Translations under genes and position numbers: made by a program
The notes under the pieces: model-generated
Database searches by the model: none
The model's input: only the letters and a program-made list of their open reading frames with translations
What the model was told of the DNA's origin: nothing
Source: Mycobacteriaceae bacterium
GTDB lineage: Bacteria; Actinomycetota; Actinomycetes; Mycobacteriales; Mycobacteriaceae
Reading direction: 5' to 3'
DNA length: 40,163 nucleotides
Assembly: GCA_019749805.1 (NCBI GenBank)
Contig: JAIEPH010000041.1
Coordinates: forward strand, 1-40,163
In this document: in pieces, positions 16,306 to 23,245 of the stretch
How positions within the stretch are numbered: the stretch's first letter is position 1
Layout: every line of letters starts with the position of its first letter

Positions 16306-16917
16306 CTACGGCGTGACGGGAATCGGACCGCCCGGTGGGAGTGCGTTGGGGTCGACCGGCGCCATCGTCCCCGGAGGCGGCGGCGCATCGAAGTAACCCG
16401 GTGGTGGCGGGCCGGTGAGCGGGTGGTAGCCCTCCGGTAGCGGCGGTCCGCCCGCGTAGTTCTTCTCCGGAACGGGAGCACCGTTGGACGCCGGGTCGGT
16501 CAGCGACTGGTATCCGGCTGGCAGCTGCGGCGCCGGACCGGCTCCGGGTGGAGGCGCCTGCGGTTTCACATCGCCGGGCTGCATGGTGCCGTTGTAGTTC
16601 TGCGGATCCTGAGCCATGTGCCAGGCGTCGCGTAGGAAGCCCAACGGCCCCGACGTGTTGCCCTGCCCGTATTGCTGGTTGGCGACCTGGGGCACGGGCG
16701 GCGCACCGACCGGTGGCGGCGCGGGCGCGGCGACCGGTTCGGCTCCCGGAACCTCCATGACGGGTTGGCCCGGCGGTAGAGGTTGACCCGGGGGAGGCGG
16801 CGGTGGTGCCGGCTGCGCGTTGGCCTGGGTCGAAGCGGCCAGCGCGCCCAAGCCGATCACGAAGCCGGCGAACGCGATCTTCGCGATCTGCCGAAGTGAG
16901 GAGGTATATCCGCTCAT
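16306..16917 (-). CDS. Secreted proline-rich protein with RpfA-like tail motif
   Basis: A protein of 203 aa. The Sec signal peptide (IAKIAFAGFVIGLGALAASTQANA) has likely cleavage after ANA near residue 34. The remainder is rich in Pro, Ala and Gly and has no enzyme domain. A conserved island, GPLGFLRDAWHMAQDPQ, at about residues 90-106 resembles the NVSYLKEIWHAIQTQD island of RpfA encoded at 23.2-24.6 kb. The signal peptides of the two proteins are also alike (AKIAF-G-VIG). This suggests a shared ancestor or a shared envelope partner, with the resuscitation domain absent here. ATG 16917 has a purine-rich region upstream but no clear SD. Probably cell-wall associated. Confidence 0.8.
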   Translation of the reverse strand: MSGYTSSLRQIAKIAFAGFVIGLGALAASTQANAQPAPPPPPPGQPLPPGQPVMEVPGAEPVAAPAPPPVGAPPVPQVANQQYGQGNTSGPLGFLRDAWHMAQDPQNYNGTMQPGDVKPQAPPPGAGPAPQLPAGYQSLTDPASNGAPVPEKNYAGGPPLPEGYHPLTGPPPPGYFDAPPPPGTMAPVDPNALPPGGPIPVTP

Positions 16918-16974
16918 ATGTGGCGTCTGTGCTTCCTGCTAGAGCCCGTGGGCTGATGCCGACTCGTGACGAGG

Positions 16975-17126
16975 CTAACGCGTTTGCGCGGCCCGTGCGG
17001 AGTCCAGGCCGATGTCGGTGAAGTCGCTCGGCCCGGTCGAGGCGTTACCGCGCGAAGCGCCTGCAATTTCGCTTTCGGTGTTGCCGGTGCCGCCGATGAC
17101 GAGAATGGTGTTATTGCGTCGGTCAT
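16975..17126 (-). pseudogene. Short remnant of an NmrA-like NAD(P)-binding gene
   Basis: Leftward from an ATG at 17126, and after a one-base frameshift, the sequence reads NNTILVIGGTGNTESEIA, a clear Rossmann beta1/glycine loop. It then jumps to GPSDFTDIGLDSARAAQT and a stop at 16975, which resembles the C-terminal end of NmrA-type proteins. The middle (over 200 residues) is gone. I read this as an internally deleted, frameshifted gene. A short chance match is possible because only about 45 codons remain. Confidence 0.45.
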
Positions 17127-17155
17127 GTCTCGAACTCGCCAGCCCGAATCGAGAC
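17127..17155. promoter_or_regulatory. Inverted repeat between the NmrA remnant and the cupin gene
   Basis: GTCTCGA (17127-17133) and TCGAGAC (17149-17155) are exact reverse complements with a 15-base spacer. They lie between two divergent starts, a position expected for a shared operator. Regulator unknown. Confidence 0.3.
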
Positions 17156-17211
17156 GATTCATGGCCTATGCGGTCTACGACATATCCGATGGTCTGAAAG
17201 GCTCGTTGACG

Positions 17212-17556
17212 ATGGAGAAGATCTCGCTCACCGCACTCGCACGTGAGCATCTGGAAACCGCCCGGGCGGCGACCAGTGGCCGCAGTGCACACACGGTCTA
17301 CGGCGGCCATGAACATTCGCTGCGCCAGACCTTGATGGCGCTGAAGGCGGGCAGCAAGCTGGACGATCACGAGAGCCCCGGCGAGGCCACGCTCCAGGTG
17401 CTGCACGGCCGTGTGCGGGTGACCAACTCGTCCTCGGGATGGGACGGTTCAGCCGGTGACCACATCATCCTGCCGAGGGAACGACATGGGTTGAGCGCGA
17501 TCGAGGATTCGGTCGTCTTACTGACCGTCTCGAAACCCATTGGGCCGCATACTTAG
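17212..17556 (+). CDS. Cupin-domain protein
   Basis: A small single-domain beta-barrel protein of 114 aa. The cupin pattern is visible as LMALKAGSKLDDHESPGEATLQVLHGRVRV, where the usual metal-binding His is at DDHESPGE, and as GDHIILPRERHGLSAIEDSVVLLTV with the second-motif His. A similar layout is found in metal-binding cupins of unknown substrate. ATG 17212 is chosen for its GAAAGG Shine-Dalgarno at 17196-17201; an in-frame ATG at 17161 would add 17 residues. Its stop overlaps the convergent XPB helicase gene. Role unknown, possibly stress-related. Confidence 0.75.
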   Translation: MEKISLTALAREHLETARAATSGRSAHTVYGGHEHSLRQTLMALKAGSKLDDHESPGEATLQVLHGRVRVTNSSSGWDGSAGDHIILPRERHGLSAIEDSVVLLTVSKPIGPHT

Positions 17557-19211
17557 ATCGCGGGCCCGAGTAGATCGTCGGCGTCCTTGATGATGTAGCC
17601 GTAACCTTGTTCGGCGAGGAACCGCTGACGATGCGCGGCGTACTCGGCGTCCAGGCTGTCGCGGGACACCACCGAGTAGAAGATCGCGCCGCCGCCGTCG
17701 GCCTTGGGCCGCAACAGCCGGCCCAGCCGCTGCGCCTCCTCCTGTCTCGACCCGAAGGTGCCCGAAACCTGTACGGCGACATTGGCTTCCGGTAGGTCAA
17801 TGGAGAAGTTGGCGACCTTGGATACGACCAGCGTCGGGATCTCGCCGCGACGGAACTCGTCGAACAGCGCCTCCCGCTCGGCGGTCTTGGTCGACCCCTG
17901 GATCACGGGGGCGTTCAGTTCCAGTCCCAACTCGTCGAGCTGGTCGAGGTATGCGCCGATGACCAGGGTCTGGTCGCCCTTGTGCTTCTCCAGGATCGAC
18001 TTCACCACGGCGATCTTGGAATGCACCGTCGAGCACAGCTTGTAGCGCTCGTCGGGTTCGGCGACGGCATAGAGCATCCGCTCGTTGTCGGTCATCGTGA
18101 CCCGCACCTCGATGCACTCGGCGGGCGCGATCCAGCCCTGGGCCTCGATGTCCTTCCACGGTGCGTCATACCGCTTCGGCCCGATCAGCGAGAACACGTC
18201 GCCCTCGCGTCCGTCCTCGCGGATGAGCGTGGCCGTCAGGCCGAGGCGCCGCCGCGACTGCAAGTCCGCGGTCATCCGGAACACCGGCGCGGGCAGCAGG
18301 TGCACCTCGTCGTAGATGATCAGGCCCCAGTCGCGGCTGTCGAACAGCTCGAGGTGCTTGTATTCACCCTTGGTGCGGCGCGTGATCACCTGATAAGTGG
18401 CGATGGTGACCGGGCGGATCTCCTTCTTCTCGCCCGAGTACTCCCCGATCTCGTCCTCCGTCAACGACGTTCGGTTGATCAGCTCGCGCTTCCACTGCCT
18501 GCCGGCCACGGTGTTGGTCACCAGGATCAGCGTCGTCGCGCCCGCCTTCGCCATCGCCGCGGCGCCGACCAGGGTCTTACCCGCGCCGCACGGCAGCACC
18601 ACGACGCCGGACCCGCCCTCCCAGAACGAGTCGGTCGCCATCTGCTGATAGTCACGCAGGTGCCAGCCGTCCTCCGCGAGGCTGATCGGATGCTTCTCGC
18701 CGTCCACATATCCCGCGAGATCTTCTGCGGGCCAACCGATCTTGAGCAACATCTGCTTGACTCGGCCACGCTCGCTGTTGTGAACCTGGACGGTGTCGTC
18801 GTCGATGCGAGCGCCGAGCATCGGCGCGATCTTCTTGTTGCGCAGCACTTCCTCGAGAACCGCGCGGTCCAGGCTCACCAGCGTGAGGCCGTGCGCCGGA
18901 TGCTTCACCAGCTGCAGGCGCCCGTAACGCGCCATCGTGTCGACGATGTCGACCAGCAGCGGCTGCGGGACCGCGTAGCGGGAGAACGTCACGAGTGCGT
19001 CGACGACCTGTTCGGCGTCGTGGCCCGCGGCGCGGGCGTTCCACAGCGCCAGCGGGGTGATGCGGTAGGTATGGATATGCTCGGGCGCACGCTCGAGCTC
19101 GGCGAACGGGGCGATCGCGGCTCGGGCCGCACCGGCCTGTTCGTGGTCGACTTCGAGCAGCACCGTTTTATCGGACTGCACGATCAGGGGGCCGTCACTC
19201 ACTTTGTCCAT
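17553..19211 (-). CDS. XPB-family DNA helicase
   Basis: An SF2 helicase of about 552 aa related to eukaryotic XPB/ERCC3 (Rv0861c equivalent, often called ercc3). An N-terminal XPB-specific domain precedes the motor. Walker A PCGAGKT is at residues 207-213, motif II DEVH at 301-304, SAT-like TATLIRED at about 327-333 including the RED motif of XPB, and motif VI RLGRLLRP near the end. It unwinds DNA with ATP and 3'-5' polarity in characterised mycobacterial homologues. The start is ATG 19211; GTG 19202 would remove three residues and is a real alternative. It lies 102 bp downstream of the partner gene and probably in one transcript. DNA-repair function is inferred from the family. Confidence 0.93.
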   Translation of the reverse strand: MDKVSDGPLIVQSDKTVLLEVDHEQAGAARAAIAPFAELERAPEHIHTYRITPLALWNARAAGHDAEQVVDALVTFSRYAVPQPLLVDIVDTMARYGRLQLVKHPAHGLTLVSLDRAVLEEVLRNKKIAPMLGARIDDDTVQVHNSERGRVKQMLLKIGWPAEDLAGYVDGEKHPISLAEDGWHLRDYQQMATDSFWEGGSGVVVLPCGAGKTLVGAAAMAKAGATTLILVTNTVAGRQWKRELINRTSLTEDEIGEYSGEKKEIRPVTIATYQVITRRTKGEYKHLELFDSRDWGLIIYDEVHLLPAPVFRMTADLQSRRRLGLTATLIREDGREGDVFSLIGPKRYDAPWKDIEAQGWIAPAECIEVRVTMTDNERMLYAVAEPDERYKLCSTVHSKIAVVKSILEKHKGDQTLVIGAYLDQLDELGLELNAPVIQGSTKTAEREALFDEFRRGEIPTLVVSKVANFSIDLPEANVAVQVSGTFGSRQEEAQRLGRLLRPKADGGGAIFYSVVSRDSLDAEYAAHRQRFLAEQGYGYIIKDADDLLGPAI

Positions 19212-19313
19212 TATCCAGGACCGTCGGACAAAGGTGATTTCAGTGGGGTTGATCGTTCCCCGGTCAGCCGACAAACCGGGTTTGACCTCGTGCGTGAGCT
19301 CGTGACGCGCCAA

Positions 19314-21560
19314 TCAGGCGGAGTCGGCGGATACGACCGACGTCACGCGGTGGATGGCGAACTCCCGCACGCGGCCGGACGCCGGGTCGTAGGCGGTCAG
19401 CTGCCCGCCGCGAACATTGATGGGTGCCACCACCCGTTGCGTGGCGACCCCGGCCGGGTCGACGTAGCCGATCACGACCGACGTCTGGAGGTGGGCGGCC
19501 TCCTGGAGCTGGGTGATCGCCACAGTCGGGTCCAGACGCATGCCGCCCGACGGTCCGGCCGCCACCCTGCGCAGTACCGCGACGATCGCGGCCAGCGTCT
19601 GACTGGTCGGGGCCGGCGTCCGATGGGATCGACGGCGCGATGGTGCGGGCACCCTGGCTCCCCGCGCGCGGATGTCGACGATCGTGCCCGTCGAGTCCTC
19701 GGCCGCAGGGGCGAAGCCGGCCTCTCGAAGGGCGGCCAGCACCTCGGAAATCGGCGCTTGGGACACCGCGACGGTCGGGGCCAGCAGCCGCATCTCCAGC
19801 TGCTCGGCCGCCGGTGCGGTGATCGCCTGCGCGAGCAACGCCGCGTCCTCGCACCGCACGAACGAAGCGGCCATGCCGACCCGCAGCTGTCCGTGCCGGC
19901 GGGCTACATCATCGATCAGGTACGTGAGTCCTTGTGGAACAGGAGTTTTGGAGTATCGGGCGAAGAAGGCGTGCAGGTCCGCCGCGGTGCGTCCGGTGTC
20001 GAGCGCGCGCCGGATCGACGACTCGCTGACGCGGTACACCATCGCCGCACCCGCCGACTCAACCTTCGCGACAGCACCCAACTGCTCGGCCAGGTCGCGT
20101 TCCAGTGGGCCCGGCACCACGACCGTCAGGTCGGCCTGCAGCAGGAAGTGGTCGATGGGCTGGGGCAGCACCTTGTCCATCGCCTTGACGACATTCTCCG
20201 GTGGGGTGTCGGAGAGTAGGGCGCGCGCGGGGGTGCTGATCGCACCGCGGCCGACGACGCCGACCATGTGCGCCTCCGACAACAACGCGCCCACCGGGCC
20301 CGCTTGCAGCCGATTGCCCCAGCGGGGCCGGCGCCAGATCATCGCGCGTGCCGCCTCCGTGGCGTCGACGCCGGCGCCTGGCGCGAGATCGGCGAGTGTC
20401 TCCAGGAGCAGCCGCCGGTCCAGCGGCGCGGCTGTCGAGAAAAGCGAATCCGAAAGCGCCGCATAGGGTTTATTGTCAGGGCCACGGCTCCCGACCAGGC
20501 TCGGCCTGCCCTGCAGTTCCAGCCATGTCGACGCCAGCAGGTGCCATTTCTGCGCGGCCGGAGATTCGAGGAAGCGGTCAGTGGCCACAGTCGGCGCCCA
20601 GTAGGGGCCGGTGCCGTCCTGCGGTTCTGGTTCCGGCATGCCGGTCGCGATCAGACCGGCCGCAGCGGTCACCTCGAGGATCAGGCCGAGCCGGCTGTCG
20701 TCGATGCCGGTGATCTTCGTCAGCCGTTTGACGTCGCGCACACCGAGCCCGCCGCTGCGCAGCTCGGGAATCGGTGCAGCGCTGAGGGTTTCGAGCACGA
20801 CCTCGACCTCGCGCAGCAGGTCGATCACGGCACCCGCGGCCACCGCGTCGACGTCGGCGACCGTCGTGGTCGACACCACGGGATCGGGTGCGGTCAGCCC
20901 GACAGGCCCGGGAAGTTCACCGCGCAGCGCCTGGCCGACGAGCCTGGGCAGGATCACCGTCTCGTCGTCCACCTGACGTAGCAGTCCGTTCGCCAGCAGT
21001 CGCTGCACCGGGCGATCCGGCGGGGTGCCGGTGGCCGCATCGCGGGTGCGTCCCACCGGCGAGCCCTCCAACAGCCGCTGCAACAGGTCGGACTGCGCCT
21101 CGTCGAGACCGGTGAGGCGCTCGACGAGTCCCTTCGGCTCGGTGTCTTCGACCGTGGCCTGACCGGGATACCAGGGCAGGCCCGTCGCGGCCTCGGAGGT
21201 CACCCGCACCGAATCGTCGCCCCACACCAGCGCGCGCTCGCGAAGGTTCTCGACGGCCCCCATCACGACCGTCTCGGCGCTGGGGTCGCCGATCAGCTCC
21301 AGCAGCTTCGACAGTGGCACCGCCGTCGTATCGGCATGCAGGACCAGCAGCGCGTCGATCACCGCGAGATGAAGAAAGTCCAGGTCATCCGTTGCGGCCT
21401 TGACCGACTGGCGGGCCTGCGCCCGCGCCGCCAGCGCCGCGATGGTCCCCGGCGGGGGCTGCGTCAGATCGGGCCGCAACTCCAGCAGCCGGATCAGCCG
21501 CTCATCGCCGAGATCGGCCAGCCAGGCGCCCAGAGGAATGCCCGGCGCGTTTTCGGTCAT
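19314..21560 (-). CDS. XPB/Ssl2-like helicase-associated domain protein
   Basis: A large protein of 748 aa corresponding to Rv0862c (from memory). Winged-helix-like repeats in the first 500 residues (for example AVIDALLVLHADTTAVPLSKLLELIGDPSAETVV) are followed by an XPB/Ssl2-like domain. That domain includes DHFLLQADLTVVVPGPLERDLAEQLGAVAKVES and AVYRVSESSIRRALDTGRTAADLHAFF-type segments. The C-terminus carries a small beta-rich YAF9/WYL-like stretch (TSVVIGYVDPAGVATQRVV) that may bind nucleic acid or nucleotide. No ATPase motifs. Its place directly upstream of the XPB gene argues for a physical partner that guides or regulates the helicase. Function has not been established. Confidence 0.85.
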   Translation of the reverse strand: MTENAPGIPLGAWLADLGDERLIRLLELRPDLTQPPPGTIAALAARAQARQSVKAATDDLDFLHLAVIDALLVLHADTTAVPLSKLLELIGDPSAETVVMGAVENLRERALVWGDDSVRVTSEAATGLPWYPGQATVEDTEPKGLVERLTGLDEAQSDLLQRLLEGSPVGRTRDAATGTPPDRPVQRLLANGLLRQVDDETVILPRLVGQALRGELPGPVGLTAPDPVVSTTTVADVDAVAAGAVIDLLREVEVVLETLSAAPIPELRSGGLGVRDVKRLTKITGIDDSRLGLILEVTAAAGLIATGMPEPEPQDGTGPYWAPTVATDRFLESPAAQKWHLLASTWLELQGRPSLVGSRGPDNKPYAALSDSLFSTAAPLDRRLLLETLADLAPGAGVDATEAARAMIWRRPRWGNRLQAGPVGALLSEAHMVGVVGRGAISTPARALLSDTPPENVVKAMDKVLPQPIDHFLLQADLTVVVPGPLERDLAEQLGAVAKVESAGAAMVYRVSESSIRRALDTGRTAADLHAFFARYSKTPVPQGLTYLIDDVARRHGQLRVGMAASFVRCEDAALLAQAITAPAAEQLEMRLLAPTVAVSQAPISEVLAALREAGFAPAAEDSTGTIVDIRARGARVPAPSRRRSHRTPAPTSQTLAAIVAVLRRVAAGPSGGMRLDPTVAITQLQEAAHLQTSVVIGYVDPAGVATQRVVAPINVRGGQLTAYDPASGRVREFAIHRVTSVVSADSA

Positions 21561-21613
21561 TGCTGACCAGCGTAAAGCAGGCCGCCGGTGTCGCCACTGC
21601 GCGCGTTGCCTGC

Positions 21614-21619
21614 CACAAT
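21614..21619 (+). promoter_or_regulatory. -10 element of a leaderless promoter for the moaC2 operon
   Basis: CACAAT precedes GTG 21627 by seven bases, the spacing of mycobacterial leaderless transcripts that start on the first base of the start codon. It would drive the small protein gene and moaC2-mog-moaE2. Confidence 0.4.
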
Positions 21620-21626
21620 GTCAGGC

Positions 21627-21821
21627 GTGGCTGACAACAAACGGCAGAAGAAGCAGTATGTCGACCCGGGCTGGCCCGCAACCGACGGCGACGACGATCA
21701 CGCAGTCAGCGAGCTGGCTACCGACCGCACCGGGGCGTTGTCGCCGTTCGGAGACCTGACGTTCCCGCTGCCGACCGACGACGTTCCGTACGTGCACCCG
21801 GTCACGGTCGTCAACAAGTAG
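21627..21821 (+). CDS. Small conserved mycobacterial protein upstream of moaC2
   Basis: A protein of 64 aa (67 if ATG 21618 is used). It starts basic (ADNKRQKKQY), is acidic in the middle and ends with FPLPTDDVPYVHPVTVVNK. There is no signal peptide or membrane segment, and I recognise no domain. It occupies the place of Rv0863 in M. tuberculosis (from memory). Its TAG shares its last base with the GTG of moaC2 (TAGTG), so translation is probably coupled and a link with molybdopterin synthesis is possible. The GTG start is preferred for the leaderless-promoter spacing. Confidence 0.65.
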   Translation: MADNKRQKKQYVDPGWPATDGDDDHAVSELATDRTGALSPFGDLTFPLPTDDVPYVHPVTVVNK

Positions 21822-22327
21822 TGACCGAACCGGCAGGGGCCGCTTCGGCGCCCTCCGCCCGCCCCGCGCTCTCGCACATCGACGAAGCAGGCGCGGCGCG
21901 CATGGTCGACGTCACCGCCAAGGACGCCACCAAGCGCACCGCCGTCGCGGCCGGTGCCCTGCACACCACCTCCGAGGTCGTCGCGATGATCGCGTCGGGC
22001 GGGCTGCCCAAGGGCGACGCGCTGGCCACTGCGAGGGTCGCCGGCATTCTCGCGGCCAAGCGCACCAGCGACCTGATTCCGCTGTGCCACCAGCTGGCCC
22101 TGACGGGGGTCGACATCGACTTCGTGATCGACGGCGCTCAGGTGGCGATCGCCGCAACCGTGCGCAGCACCGACCGGACCGGCGTCGAGATGGAGGCGCT
22201 GACGGCGGTGAGCGTCGCCGCGCTCACGCTCTACGACATGATCAAGGCGGTCGACCCCGCAGCCCGCATCGAAGACATCAGAGTGCTGCGCAAAGAAGGC
22301 GGCAAGACCGGCACGTGGGTGCGGTGA
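21821..22327 (+). CDS. moaC2: Cyclic pyranopterin monophosphate synthase
   Basis: MoaC, 168 aa, full length. With MoaA it converts GTP to cyclic pyranopterin monophosphate, the first step of molybdenum cofactor synthesis. Visible family motifs are ARMVDVTAKDATKR, AAKRTSDLIPLCHQL (substrate-binding His/Cys region), VEMEALTAVSVAALTLYDMIKAVD and the C-terminal KEGGKTG. GTG 21821 is fixed by the overlap with the upstream stop. The matching radical-SAM partner MoaA2 is encoded about 4 kb away on the other strand. Confidence 0.95.
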   Translation: MTEPAGAASAPSARPALSHIDEAGAARMVDVTAKDATKRTAVAAGALHTTSEVVAMIASGGLPKGDALATARVAGILAAKRTSDLIPLCHQLALTGVDIDFVIDGAQVAIAATVRSTDRTGVEMEALTAVSVAALTLYDMIKAVDPAARIEDIRVLRKEGGKTGTWVR

Positions 22328-22815
22328 CGGCTGCGGATACCCGGTCTGGGCGGGTCATCATCGCTTCCACCCGCGCCGCGGCGGGGGTGTACGAGGACAA
22401 GACCGGACCGATCATCGTCGGCTGGCTCAATCAACGCGGCATCGGCGCCCCCGCGCCGACCGTCGTCGCCGACGGCGGCGGAGTGAACCAGGCCCTGTCC
22501 GCCGCGATCGGCGAAAAGGTCGACGTCGTCATCACTTCCGGCGGAACCGGGATATCGCCGACCGACGGCACCGCGGACGCGACCGCCGCCATCGTCGACT
22601 ACCAGATCCCCGGTCTCGCCGACGCGATACGTCGAGCAGGCGAAGACAAAGTGCCTACGTCGGTGCTCTCCCGCGGCGTCTGCGGCGTCAAGGGGCGCAC
22701 CTTGATCGTCAACCTGCCGGGTTCGACCGGCGGCGTCAGAGACGGTCTGGCGGTGCTGGACAAAGTGCTCGAGCACGCACTGGATCAGCTTGCGGGAGGG
22801 GACCATCCACGATGA
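22324..22815 (+). CDS. mog: MogA/MoaB family molybdopterin-binding protein
   Basis: A protein of 163 aa of the MoCF-binding fold. The pterin/AMP-binding segment TSGGTGISPTD lies near residues 70-80, and the C-terminal VNLPGSTGGVRDGL loop is also present. It adenylylates molybdopterin before molybdate insertion, or is a MoaB-type relative. GTG 22324 overlaps the moaC2 stop (GTGA) and its own stop overlaps moaE2, so the three genes form a tightly coupled operon. The order moaC2-mog-moaE2 matches Rv0864-Rv0866 (from memory). Confidence 0.92.
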   Translation: MTAADTRSGRVIIASTRAAAGVYEDKTGPIIVGWLNQRGIGAPAPTVVADGGGVNQALSAAIGEKVDVVITSGGTGISPTDGTADATAAIVDYQIPGLADAIRRAGEDKVPTSVLSRGVCGVKGRTLIVNLPGSTGGVRDGLAVLDKVLEHALDQLAGGDHPR

Positions 22816-23237
22816 CCGTCGTCCTGCGCGCCGAAGTCAGCGAGCACTCGATCGAGCTGACCGAGCACGAAGCGCTTGTCGCTCATGACGCCGCGGGCGC
22901 GGTGGTGGGTTTCGCCGGCGTCGTTCGCGACCACGACGGCGGCCGCGGGGTGATTCGGCTCGAGTATTCGGCGCACCCCACGGCGCAGCAGACGTTGGCC
23001 GACGTGGCCGCCGGGATCGCCGCAACCAGTCACGGAGTGCGGGCTATCGCGGTCAGCCACCGCATCGGCGTACTCGACATCGGCGACGCCGCACTCGTCG
23101 CGGCCGTGGCCGCAGACCATCGCGGTGCGGCGTTCGAAGCCTGCCAACGTTTGGTCGACACCGTCAAAGAACGGCTACCGGTGTGGAAGCACCAGTTTTT
23201 CTCGGACGGCTCCGAAGAGTGGGTCGGGTCCGCCTGA
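22812..23237 (+). CDS. moaE2: Molybdopterin synthase catalytic subunit
   Basis: MoaE, 141 aa, the large subunit that binds two MoaD thiocarboxylates and converts cyclic pyranopterin to molybdopterin. Visible are VVGFAGVVRDHDGGRGVIRLEYSAH, AVSHRIGVLDIGDAALVAAVAADHR and the C-terminal active-site LPVWKHQFFSDGSEEWVG with its conserved lysine. ATG 22812 overlaps the mog stop. Its MoaD partner is encoded by moaD2 at 25.1 kb, in the oppositely oriented operon on the other side of rpfA. Confidence 0.95.
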   Translation: MTVVLRAEVSEHSIELTEHEALVAHDAAGAVVGFAGVVRDHDGGRGVIRLEYSAHPTAQQTLADVAAGIAATSHGVRAIAVSHRIGVLDIGDAALVAAVAADHRGAAFEACQRLVDTVKERLPVWKHQFFSDGSEEWVGSA

Positions 23238-23245
23238 GCGTGGAC

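Noticed and set aside
17982..20219. 745-codon plus-strand frame opposite the XPB helicase and its partner
   Set aside because: Antisense to two conserved genes with intact motifs; its own translation has no recognisable fold.
21561..21820. Molybdenum-cofactor riboswitch before the moaC2 operon
   Set aside because: The upstream gap is short, the promoter appears leaderless and no such structure is visible.
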